Shown one piece after another: positions 7,060 through 14,883 of a stretch of 32,905 nucleotides of DNA. Below the pieces are notes generated by a model. The model saw only the letters and a list, made by a program, of their open reading frames with translations. It had not been told where the DNA came from and did no database searches. This stretch comes from Chloroflexota bacterium (lineage in GTDB: Bacteria > Chloroflexota > Anaerolineae > UBA1429): positions 1-32,905 of the forward strand of contig DUUT01000070.1 in the NCBI GenBank assembly GCA_012841405.1. The letters run 5' to 3'. Position numbers and translations under genes: made by a program. Position 1 is the stretch's first letter; each line of letters begins with the position of its first letter.

Positions 7060-10000
7060 GTGCCGATCATCGCCGTTTCGGACGCCCCTCTCGAGGAGGC
7101 CATCGTCGAGGCGCTGCGCGCCGGCGCAGTGGACTGTGTCTCGACCTCGCGCCTGCGGGCCATTCGCACCATCGCCAAGCGTCTCCTCCATGGAGAGGGC
7201 CGCTGCCTTCAGGCACCCCGGATCTCGCAGCAGGCAGTGCTATCCAGCATCAACCGCATCCTGGAGCAGTCCCTGGCATGCGAGACGGAGGAGCAGGTGG
7301 GGGAAACCTGTCTGCGGGTGGCCCTCGATCTCTTGGCCAGTCGTGCTGGGTTCGTGGGCGAGATCGGTAGTGGGGGACCGTTGTGCGGCCTCGGCTGGAT
7401 CCAGTGCGCCAGGGACGACGCGCCGGTCGTGCACCACCGCCCGCTGGCGGGTCTCGCACCCCACTCCCCCTGGTTCCATGCTCTGGTGGACGGAGATGGC
7501 ATCGTCAGCCACGACCCGCTGGCCGATGGCATCGACCTCCCCAGCCACCATCCGCCGCTCACCGCGTTCCTGGCCGTGCCGCTCCGCCGGGCGGGTGAGA
7601 CGATCGGCGTCCTGGCGGTGGCCAATCGCCCCGGGGGCTACACACGCGATCACCTGGAGGCCCTGCGCGCGCTATCGCCTACGGTCATTGAAGTCCTGAT
7701 GCGCCAGCGCGCCGAGGTAGCCATGCAGGCGTCCGAGCGTCGCCTCGCCCGCGACCTGGACGGCATGACACGGCTCCAAGCGCTCAGCACGCGGCTGGCA
7801 CAACCGGATGATCTCTTGCCGCTGCTGCGCGAGATCCTCACCGCAGCCGCGGAGATCACGGGCACCCGCATGGGCAGCATCCAGGTCGTCGACGCGTCGA
7901 GTGGCGCGCTGCACCTGGTGGCGCATCAGGGCTTGAGCCCTTCGTACGTCGAGCGCTTTGCCACCAACAGCTGCCCGGCGATCTGCGGCGCCGCCCAGCG
8001 GCGCCGGTGCCGTGTCATCGTCGAGGACGTGTGCGCGCTACCGGAGCTCCAGGGCAGCGCGGACCTCGCCGTGCTCGCAGCGAACGCCATCCGCTGCGTG
8101 GTGTCCACCCCGCTCATCTGTCATAGCGGTCGCCTCGTGGGCATGCTCAACAACCACTACACCGCGCCCCACCCTCCGAGCGACCACGAGCTGCGGTTCA
8201 TCGATCTGTTGGCACGCATGGCCGCCGATGTCATCGAGCGCTCGCGCGCCGAGGAAGCGCTGCGCGCCAGCGAGGCGATGTGCCGCGAGGTGCTCGAGAA
8301 CTCGCGCGACGCCCTCTACCGCCGCAATCTCATCTCCGGCACGTACGACTATTTCAGCCCGACCATCGAGCAGTTGTACGGCTATACCGCCCACGAGTTT
8401 GCTGCCCTCTGCGCCGAGGAGCGAGAGCAGCTGCTGCATCCCGACGATCGTCAGGCCTACCGAGCTCACAATGCCGCTCTGGAGGCGTCCACCGAACCCC
8501 TGGCTACGGATACCGTCGAGTACCGCCTCAAGACCAAGCGCCACGGCTACCGCTGGTTCTGCGCGCGCCGACGGCTCATGCGCGACACCGAGGGCAACCC
8601 GATTGCCCTCATCGGCACCGTCCGCGACATTGAGGAAGAAAAGCGCGCGCAGCAGGCCATCGCGCAGCGCCTCGAGGATCTCGCGGCGTTGGCAGACGCC
8701 TCGCAGGTCCTCTCCCGAGAGAGCGACGAGGACAATATCCTGCAGCGCGCCTGTGCGTTGGCGGTGGAGCGTTTTGGCCTGCAGCTCGCGTGGATCGGTC
8801 TGGTACCCGAGGACGGCTCGGGCATCGTCGTGCCCATGTATGCCGCCGGCCTCGATGAGGCGTACCGGACGCGTATCAAGCTCTCGCTGGACAGCTCGGG
8901 GGAGCGGCAACCCGCAACCCGGGTGCTGCGCACGGGGCAGGCCGTCGTCGTCGATGATATCACCAACGCCTCCTTCTTTTCGCCCCCCTGGCGCGACGAT
9001 GGGCTGGCGCGGGGGTTCCGCTCCATGGCGGCCTTGCCCCTGGTACACGATAGCCGAGTGACCGGGGTCATGGCCGTCTATGCTGGCAAAGCGGGCGCAT
9101 TTGACCACGAACGCCTGCAGGCGCTTCAATCCCTGGCCAACCTGGCCGCGGCTGGCCGCGAGAAGGCTCGCCTGCACGCGCAAGTACGGCGCTACGCGGA
9201 GGACCTCGAGGGGCAGGTCGCGGCGCGCACGGCAGCACTCGCCGAAAGCGAGGCGCGCTTTCGCGCCGTCTTTGAGGATGCGGCAATGGGCATCGCCGTG
9301 ATCGATCTACGCGGGCGGCTCCTGGCCGTCAACCCGGCACTGGAACAACTGCTCGGCCGTCCGGGGGCAGAGATGGTGGGGCGCCCCATCACGCAGTATT
9401 TCCTACACGGCCGTGACCGCGAGGCGCTGCGGAAGAGCTGCCGGGCAGTGTTCGAGGATGGAGCCTCTACCACCAAGGGGGAGGCGCACTGGGTACACCC
9501 CAATGGGCAGCTGCGCTTGGGCCAGGTGACAATGTCGGCGGTACGCGGGGCGGGGGGTGCGCCACGGTTCGCCATCTGCATGATCGAGGACATCACCGAG
9601 GAGCGGCAGGCCCGCGCCGCCCTGATACAGGCCGAGCGGTTGCGCGTCACCGGGCAGCTCACCACCGCCTTTGCCCACGAGATCAAGAACCCCCTCCAGG
9701 CCGTCATCGGCTGCCTCGGCCTGCTGGCCGAGACACTCACCGAGGAACGCATCGCTTCGGCGAACGCCCAGCGCTACCTGGAGGCTGCCCGCAACGAGTT
9801 GCACCGTGCCGATCGCGTGGTGAACCGCCTGCGCGACTTTCACCGCCGGGGGAACAGGGCGCCCGCCCCAACGCACGTGGACGGCATCCTCGAACAAGTG
9901 CTCCTCGTCACGCAGAAACAGTGCGAGGAGCAGCTCGTCGTCTCACGCCTCGACATCTCTGGTGAGCTTCCCCCAGTGATCGCCCAGCAGGATGAGCTTC

Positions 10001-10305
10001 GCCAGCTGTTCCTCAACCTCGTGTTCAACGCCATCGACGCCATGCCCACCGGCGGCCTCCTGCAGGTCAACCTCGCGGCGACGGAGGACCCTCCGGGGGT
10101 GCGCGTAACCATCGCGGACAGCGGAGAGGGCATCCCGCCAGCATCGCTCCCACACCTGTTCGAGTTCCTCTACACCACGAAGGAGCGGGGAACGGGGCTG
10201 GGCCTCTTTGTCTGCCAAGAGATCGTCCATAACCACGGCGGCGACATCACCGTGCAGTCCACCGAGGGCGCAGGCACCACCTTTACGGTGTGGCTCCCGG
10301 CGTAG
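7060..10305 (+). CDS. Multi-domain GAF/PAS sensor histidine kinase (N-terminus probably begins at 6830)
   Basis: The continuous frame encodes 1081 residues from a GTG that lies inside a receiver-like domain, so the true start is probably 6830 with a frameshift between. Order from 7060: receiver remnant (1-46), GAF 1 (about 60-215), GAF 2 (about 225-395), PAS (about 405-525), GAF 3 (about 535-695), a coiled linker, PAS (about 725-845), HisKA with phospho-acceptor H873 in AFAHEIKNPLQ, and an HATPase with N-box N986/N990, G1 box DSGEGI (D1020) and G2 box GTGLGL (about 1044). There is no membrane segment, so it is a soluble kinase sensing small ligands or redox state through stacked GAF/PAS domains. 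No DNA-binding regulator is adjacent. The convergent next gene carries a complete receiver and may be its partner; that is inference. Confidence 0.9.
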   Translation: MPIIAVSDAPLEEAIVEALRAGAVDCVSTSRLRAIRTIAKRLLHGEGRCLQAPRISQQAVLSSINRILEQSLACETEEQVGETCLRVALDLLASRAGFVGEIGSGGPLCGLGWIQCARDDAPVVHHRPLAGLAPHSPWFHALVDGDGIVSHDPLADGIDLPSHHPPLTAFLAVPLRRAGETIGVLAVANRPGGYTRDHLEALRALSPTVIEVLMRQRAEVAMQASERRLARDLDGMTRLQALSTRLAQPDDLLPLLREILTAAAEITGTRMGSIQVVDASSGALHLVAHQGLSPSYVERFATNSCPAICGAAQRRRCRVIVEDVCALPELQGSADLAVLAANAIRCVVSTPLICHSGRLVGMLNNHYTAPHPPSDHELRFIDLLARMAADVIERSRAEEALRASEAMCREVLENSRDALYRRNLISGTYDYFSPTIEQLYGYTAHEFAALCAEEREQLLHPDDRQAYRAHNAALEASTEPLATDTVEYRLKTKRHGYRWFCARRRLMRDTEGNPIALIGTVRDIEEEKRAQQAIAQRLEDLAALADASQVLSRESDEDNILQRACALAVERFGLQLAWIGLVPEDGSGIVVPMYAAGLDEAYRTRIKLSLDSSGERQPATRVLRTGQAVVVDDITNASFFSPPWRDDGLARGFRSMAALPLVHDSRVTGVMAVYAGKAGAFDHERLQALQSLANLAAAGREKARLHAQVRRYAEDLEGQVAARTAALAESEARFRAVFEDAAMGIAVIDLRGRLLAVNPALEQLLGRPGAEMVGRPITQYFLHGRDREALRKSCRAVFEDGASTTKGEAHWVHPNGQLRLGQVTMSAVRGAGGAPRFAICMIEDITEERQARAALIQAERLRVTGQLTTAFAHEIKNPLQAVIGCLGLLAETLTEERIASANAQRYLEAARNELHRADRVVNRLRDFHRRGNRAPAPTHVDGILEQVLLVTQKQCEEQLVVSRLDISGELPPVIAQQDELRQLFLNLVFNAIDAMPTGGLLQVNLAATEDPPGVRVTIADSGEGIPPASLPHLFEFLYTTKERGTGLGLFVCQEIVHNHGGDITVQSTEGAGTTFTVWLPA

Positions 10306-10311
10306 GCTAGC

Positions 10312-10325
10312 GCCGGCCCCCCGGC
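10312..10325. terminator. Small hairpin between convergent kinase and flavoprotein genes
   Basis: GCCGG (10312-10316) and CCGGC (10321-10325) pair across a CCCC loop in the 19-bp gap between two convergent stop codons. It is short and lacks a T-tract, so a terminator role is tentative. Confidence 0.3.
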
Positions 10326-12028
10326 TAGACGGCTTCCGTCACCGGCACGTGCCCCGTCTCGAGCTCGGCCAGGTACTCGTGCGCATTGCGAATGGCCACC
10401 GAGCCCTCTCCCACCGCCGAGGCGATGCGTTTCGGCGCGCCATGCCGCGCGTCGCCGGCGGCGAACACGCCGGGGACGCTCGTCTCGAGCAGGAGGGGCG
10501 CCCGGGCCAACGACCACGCGTCGGGGCTCCCCCCGCCCATCGCCAGGTCACGGCCGGTCAGGATATAGCCCTGCCGATCGCGCTGGATCACTGGGGGCAG
10601 CCACGCCGTGTACGGCTCGCCGCCGATGAGGATGAACAGCGCCCCGGCCTCGACCTCCTCGAGGGCGCCGGTGAGCGTGTTCTGGAGCACGAGGCCCTCC
10701 AGGATGTGCTCCCCCCGGCCGTCGATCACTGCGGTGTTCACGCGTACCTGGATCCGGCGCATCGCCGCGACCTCTTGGATGAGGTAGGAGGACATGGATC
10801 GCGCCATCGATGGGCCGCGCACCAGCATCGTCACCTGCGCGGCGTACCGCGCCAGGTGCAGCGCCGCTTGCCCGGCCGAGTTGCCCGCGCCCACGATGTA
10901 CACATGCTTGCCGCGCATCGCCTGTGCCTCGCTGACGGCGGTGCCATAGAACACGCCCATGCCCACCAGCCGATCGATGGCGTCAATGCCCAGCCGACGA
11001 TAGGCGATCCCCGGACAGAGCAGCACCGTCTTGGCCCGGATAATCTCCCCGTTCGAGAGCACCACCTCGCGCTCTGTGCCGTTGGCGCGCAAGCCCACGG
11101 CGTCTCGCGCAAAGACAAACTTGGCCTGGAACAGCCACGCCTGGCGGTAGGCTTGCATCATCAAGTCGCTGCCACTGATGCCCCGCGGGAAGCCGAGGTA
11201 GTTGCGGACGAGCGAGCTCGTACCCGCCTGCCCGCCGGGCGTGTCGCGCTCAACGACGACCGTGTCGAGCCCCTCCGACGCCCCATAGACCGCCGCCGAC
11301 AGCCCCGCGGGGCCCGCGCCCACGATGGCCAGGTCGTACAGCTTGTCCTCGGGGTGGGTGCTCACGCCAATCGCCTCGTCAAACTCGACAAAGCTGGGGT
11401 CGATGAGCACCTCGGCGTTGTAGAGGACGCACACGGGGAGCTTGCTCGGCGGCAGCTGATCCACCGCCTTGAGCAGGTCGCGCCCCTCGTCCGAGTTCAC
11501 GTCATAGAACGCACCGGGAATGCCGCTGCGCGTGAGCGCGTCGCGCAGCTCGTAGGAGCGGGGCGACCACTGCTCACCGACGATGCGCACCAGCTCGAAC
11601 TGCTGCCGGTGGATGCGGGCCCACTCTTCCAGCAGCTCGCTGATCGCGCGGTGGAACTGCTCATCGGGCGTCTCGAACGGTTTGGTGATATAGTTGTCCG
11701 CCTGGCCAAAGGTGAGCGCCTGCAGCAGCGTACCGGCGCACGAGATGTTGCCCAGATCAACGAGGAGCGCCCGCTTGGCCTCGGTCATCAGGTCGTGAAT
11801 GCGCATCAAAAAGTCGGTGCCATGCATCCCGGGCAACTCGAGATCGGCAAAGACAACCACCACCTCGCGCCCATCCATCGCCAGCGCCTCCAGACGCTGC
11901 AGCGCCACAGGTGCCGACGTCTCGGTGAGCACGTCATAGTCGGCGCCGTAGCGGCGCACGAGCTCGCGTTCGACCTTGCGGAGGCTATCGAGCTCATCAT
12001 CCACCACGAAGAGAATCGGATTCGGCAT
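10325..12028 (-). CDS. Fused response regulator / thioredoxin-reductase-like flavoprotein
   Basis: A 567-residue soluble fusion. Residues 1-125 form a receiver domain with acidic pair D10/D11, phospho-acceptor D62 in FADLELPGMHG and Lys K116 in YITKPF. Residues about 143-225 look thioredoxin/glutaredoxin-like but read WSPRS where CxxC would be. Residues 231-567 match the FAD/NAD(P)H fold of thioredoxin reductase, with GAGPAG (237-242), the NAD(P)H-site GAGNSAGQAALH and FAD-binding VFAAGDARHG. The CxxC of true reductases is replaced by the GGQAGTSS region, so it probably does not reduce thioredoxin; the electron acceptor is unknown. Phosphorylation likely gates a redox reaction. The ATG at 12028 has GGAGG five bases upstream; a frame reaching 12175 adds no receiver sequence. 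It converges with the sensor kinase. Confidence 0.9.
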   Translation of the reverse strand: MPNPILFVVDDELDSLRKVERELVRRYGADYDVLTETSAPVALQRLEALAMDGREVVVVFADLELPGMHGTDFLMRIHDLMTEAKRALLVDLGNISCAGTLLQALTFGQADNYITKPFETPDEQFHRAISELLEEWARIHRQQFELVRIVGEQWSPRSYELRDALTRSGIPGAFYDVNSDEGRDLLKAVDQLPPSKLPVCVLYNAEVLIDPSFVEFDEAIGVSTHPEDKLYDLAIVGAGPAGLSAAVYGASEGLDTVVVERDTPGGQAGTSSLVRNYLGFPRGISGSDLMMQAYRQAWLFQAKFVFARDAVGLRANGTEREVVLSNGEIIRAKTVLLCPGIAYRRLGIDAIDRLVGMGVFYGTAVSEAQAMRGKHVYIVGAGNSAGQAALHLARYAAQVTMLVRGPSMARSMSSYLIQEVAAMRRIQVRVNTAVIDGRGEHILEGLVLQNTLTGALEEVEAGALFILIGGEPYTAWLPPVIQRDRQGYILTGRDLAMGGGSPDAWSLARAPLLLETSVPGVFAAGDARHGAPKRIASAVGEGSVAIRNAHEYLAELETGHVPVTEAV

Positions 12029-12208
12029 GGTGCCCTCCGATCGTATGGATATGGAACACGGCGACCTCGACGGTCGGCGCCACGTGGGCTCTGCGGAGAG
12101 GGATGAGCAAAGGGCGATAGATGGGAACGCCGTGTGGCGGCACTCCAGGGGATGGGGTGGCCCGGCCGGAGGCACGATGATTCTCTAGTTAATTACTCTG
12201 CTATCTCC

Positions 12209-12237
12209 ATGATAGCGCATTCGGCCTCAGATTCCAA
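12209..12237 (-). promoter_or_regulatory. Promoter for the receiver/TrxR-like fusion
   Basis: On the minus strand TTGGAA (12237-12232) precedes TATCAT (12214-12209) by 17 bases. The start near 12203 gives a leader of about 175 nt to the ATG at 12028. An AT-rich near-palindrome (AGTTAATTACT) lies just downstream at about 12187-12197. Nothing else is seen in the 296-bp gap between 12028 and 12325. Confidence 0.55.
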
Positions 12238-12302
12238 CTCTACGCAGCGCCGCGCGAAGGCAAGGCCGCGCCGTGTGGGAGGGGTACGGCGCCACCACCG
12301 GG

Positions 12303-12325
12303 GGCGGGTCCGCGAGGGACCCGCC
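12303..12325 (-). terminator. Hairpin at the end of the glycosyltransferase gene
   Basis: A perfect 9-bp stem GGCGGGTCC/GGACCCGCC (12303-12311 with 12317-12325) with a five-base loop begins in the TAG stop codon itself. It lacks a U-tract, like several other hairpins in this window, and probably ends the rsmD-to-glycosyltransferase unit. Confidence 0.55.
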
Positions 12326-13437
12326 TATGCGGGCAGGTCGCGAGACGCCACGGCATCGGCGAGAAAGGCGCCCATCTCCTGGCGAAAGCGCGCCTCGCTA
12401 AACCGCTCGGCGTGGCGCCGCAGCACGTCAGGGTCAAAGCGGTACGTGTCCAGGCGCCGCACCGCCTCAGCGAGGGCGGAGGGATCGGGGGTATCAAAGA
12501 GGGCGCCCGTAACCCCCTCCTCCACATAGTCCAGCGCCCCACCGGCCCGGTAGGCGATGACGGGACGCCCCGCCGCCATGGCCTCGAGCGGGGTGAGGCC
12601 GAAATCCTCCTCCCCCGGAAAGATAAGGGCACGGCAGTGCGCCATCTGCCGGCGCACCTCTTCATCGGACACATACCCCAGGAACGCGACGTTGTCACCC
12701 GCCATGGCCTCCAGCGCGGCGCGGTCGCGCCCGGTGCCGATGACGCGCAGCGGCAGCCCCAGCGCGGTAAACGCCGCCACCGCCAGGTCGATGCGCTTGT
12801 AGGGCACGAGCCGTGAGACAACCAAGAAGTACCCCTCGGGGTCCTCCGTCGGCGGCGCACCGACGAACGCCCCCTCAGTACGCACGGGCGGGTAGATAAT
12901 CGGCGCCTCGCGACGATAGTACTTGGCGATGCGGCGCTGCACGGTGCGCGAGATGGCCACAAAGCGATCGACGCGGTCGGCAGCGTGGCGGTCCCACTGG
13001 CGCAGCCCGCTGAGAAAGGGAGGCAACACCAGCCGCGCCACCCGGCCCAGCCCCTCGCGCTCGATATAGCTGTGATAGCTCCACAAAAAGCGCGTCGGCG
13101 TCAGGCAGTAGCAGACGTGGCACGTCTCGGCCGGGGTGATGACGCCGTGGCCAAAGGCGCTCGTCACGCTGAGCACCACGTCATAGTCGCGCAGGTCCAT
13201 GCTCTCGAATCCGAGGGGGAAGAGGGGCAGGAATCCCTGGGGCAGGCGCGATACGAGCGGCAACCGGTTGAGGAACGACGGCCGGATATCCCACGTCCGG
13301 TAGGCCTCGGGAAGCGCCTCGGGCCGGTAGATGGATGTATAGAGCGGCGCCTCGGGATACATGGCGTGCAGCACCTCGAGCACGCGTTCGGCGCCACCAT
13401 ACTGGTTGAGCCACGAACAGACGATGGCGAGCTTCAC
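12325..13437 (-). CDS. Glycosyltransferase family 4 protein
   Basis: A 370-residue GT-B glycosyltransferase. It opens with VKLAIVCSWLNQYGGAERVL, the glycine-rich acceptor-side loop of GT4 enzymes. It continues with RFLWSYHSYIE (about 113-123) and the nucleotide-sugar half YFLVVSRLVPYKRIDLAVAA (about 203-222), and ends with the E-x7-E motif in GEEDFGLTPLEAMAAGRPVI (about 275-294). It likely transfers a sugar from an NDP-sugar to a lipid-linked or polysaccharide acceptor at the inner membrane face; the sugars are unknown. The GTG at 13437 is chosen because GGGAGG lies five bases upstream and the family N-terminus begins exactly there; the frame to 13506 would overlap mnmE. It is the last gene of a minus-strand unit, 53 bases after mnmE. 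Confidence 0.9.
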   Translation of the reverse strand: MKLAIVCSWLNQYGGAERVLEVLHAMYPEAPLYTSIYRPEALPEAYRTWDIRPSFLNRLPLVSRLPQGFLPLFPLGFESMDLRDYDVVLSVTSAFGHGVITPAETCHVCYCLTPTRFLWSYHSYIEREGLGRVARLVLPPFLSGLRQWDRHAADRVDRFVAISRTVQRRIAKYYRREAPIIYPPVRTEGAFVGAPPTEDPEGYFLVVSRLVPYKRIDLAVAAFTALGLPLRVIGTGRDRAALEAMAGDNVAFLGYVSDEEVRRQMAHCRALIFPGEEDFGLTPLEAMAAGRPVIAYRAGGALDYVEEGVTGALFDTPDPSALAEAVRRLDTYRFDPDVLRRHAERFSEARFRQEMGAFLADAVASRDLPA

Positions 13438-13460
13438 AACGACCTCCCGCCCATGGTGCC

Positions 13461-13499
13461 GGCAAGCGCCGCGGCCCTGTGCCGCGGGCGCTACTTGCC
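13461..13499 (-). terminator. Long bulged hairpin between mnmE and the glycosyltransferase gene
   Basis: Three paired segments stack around a CCTGT loop: GGCAAG/CTTGCC (13461-13466 with 13494-13499), CGCC/GGCG and GCGGC/GCCGC, about 15 bp with two bulges. It includes the mnmE stop codon. It may end mnmE transcripts or reduce expression of the last gene. There is no U-tract. Confidence 0.5.
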
Positions 13500-14867
13500 G
13501 ATGCAATAGGCGCTGAATATGGTATCGAGCAGATCCTCGGTGGCGGTCTCACCGGTCACCTGGCCCAACGCCATCACCGCCTCCGAGACGTCGATGGCCA
13601 CGAGATCGGCCCCCACGCCCTCCGCCAGCGCCGTCGCGGCGGCCGAGACGTGGTCCAGGGTCCGGCCAAAGAGCTCGCGATGGCGTGGGTTGCTGGCCAG
13701 CGGCTCCGCACCCGGCGTCACCGGGCTGGCCAGGATCGTCTCCAACAGGCACTCCTCGAGCGCGGCGATGCCGTCGCCGGTGCGCGCCGATACGCGCACC
13801 CGCGGAGCCTCCGTCAAGAGCGCCTCGTGGCCGTCGGCCGGCGGCAGATCCACCTTGTTGATGACCACGACGGCGGCCCGGCCGTCCATCGCCGCGGCTA
13901 CATCGGCGGCGATGCGGCGATCCGCCGTGCCCGGCGGGCAGCTGCCGTCCACCACCAGGAGCACCACGTCCGCGCGCATCATCGAGGCCCGGCTCCGCTC
14001 CATGCCGATGCGCTCGATGGCATCGTCGCTGTCCGTCAGGCCGGCGGTATCGGTGAGCACCACCGGGATGCCGCGCAGGTTGATGGCTTCCTCCACCGTG
14101 TCGCGCGTCGTCCCCGGGATGGGCGTGACGATGGCGCGCTCCCGCCGCAGGAGAGCATTCAGGAGGCTGCTCTTGCCCACGTTGGGCCGCCCCACGATGG
14201 CCACGCGCACCCCTTGGCGGTAGAGGGCGCCGCACTCGGCCTCTTGCACCAGCGCGCGTAGCGCGTCGGCTGCCGTTGCCAGGTCGGCGCCGACATCGCG
14301 CGGGGGGATCTCGTCCTCGAAATCGATGGACGCCTCCAAGTAGGCCAGCGCCTCCACCAACCGCCGCCGGACCTCGCCGACGTGGCGCGACAGCCGCCCC
14401 CCCAGCTGCTCCACCGCCACACGCAACGAGGCGCTCGTCTCCGCGCGGATGACGTCGAGCACGGCCTCGGCCTGGGCGAGGTCGATACGCCCGTTGAGGA
14501 ACGCCCGCAGGGTGAACTCGCCAGGGTGCGCTGGACGGGCGCCGGCAGCCAGGCACAGCCTCAGTACCTCCCGCAGGGCCGCCATCCCCCCGTGGCAGTT
14601 GATCTCGACGACGTCCTGCCGTGTATAGGTGCGCGGCGCACGCATGTAGGCGACGAGCACCTCATCGGCGCGCCGCCCGCTGGCTGGATCCACGATGTGG
14701 CCATGGTACAGGCGGTGGGATGCTAACCGGCGGGACCCGCGCCCGCTGCCAACGAACAATCCCCGCAGAATCGCCAGGGATTCGGGCCCGCTGAGGCGCA
14801 CAATGCCGATGCCGCCTTGACCGATGGGGGTCGAGATGGCCACGATGGTATCGTCCGGGCTCTCCAT
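13491..14867 (-). CDS. mnmE: tRNA uridine-5-carboxymethylaminomethyl(34) synthesis GTPase MnmE
   Basis: A 458-residue protein of normal length for the family. The N-terminal tetrahydrofolate-binding domain carries TIVAISTPIGQGGIGIVRLS. The central helical region is interrupted by the G domain with P-loop GRPNVGKSSLLN, DTAGLTDS (G3) and NKVD (G4). The C-terminus ends FSAYCIGK, the invariant C-(I/L)-G-K whose Cys is needed for activity. With MnmG it modifies U34 of tRNAs decoding split codon boxes; mnmG is not in the window. The ATG at 14867 follows directly on a GTG at 14870 that could also start. It begins 16 bases after the stop of the hybrid kinase gene, so the two are co-transcribed. Confidence 0.97.
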   Translation of the reverse strand: MESPDDTIVAISTPIGQGGIGIVRLSGPESLAILRGLFVGSGRGSRRLASHRLYHGHIVDPASGRRADEVLVAYMRAPRTYTRQDVVEINCHGGMAALREVLRLCLAAGARPAHPGEFTLRAFLNGRIDLAQAEAVLDVIRAETSASLRVAVEQLGGRLSRHVGEVRRRLVEALAYLEASIDFEDEIPPRDVGADLATAADALRALVQEAECGALYRQGVRVAIVGRPNVGKSSLLNALLRRERAIVTPIPGTTRDTVEEAINLRGIPVVLTDTAGLTDSDDAIERIGMERSRASMMRADVVLLVVDGSCPPGTADRRIAADVAAAMDGRAAVVVINKVDLPPADGHEALLTEAPRVRVSARTGDGIAALEECLLETILASPVTPGAEPLASNPRHRELFGRTLDHVSAAATALAEGVGADLVAIDVSEAVMALGQVTGETATEDLLDTIFSAYCIGK

Positions 14868-14883
14868 CACGGTGACGCTGCTT

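Noticed and set aside
10208..12106. A 632-codon plus-strand frame opposite the receiver/TrxR-like fusion
   Set aside because: The minus-strand protein has clear receiver and FAD motifs; the antisense frame has none and overlaps the end of the kinase gene.
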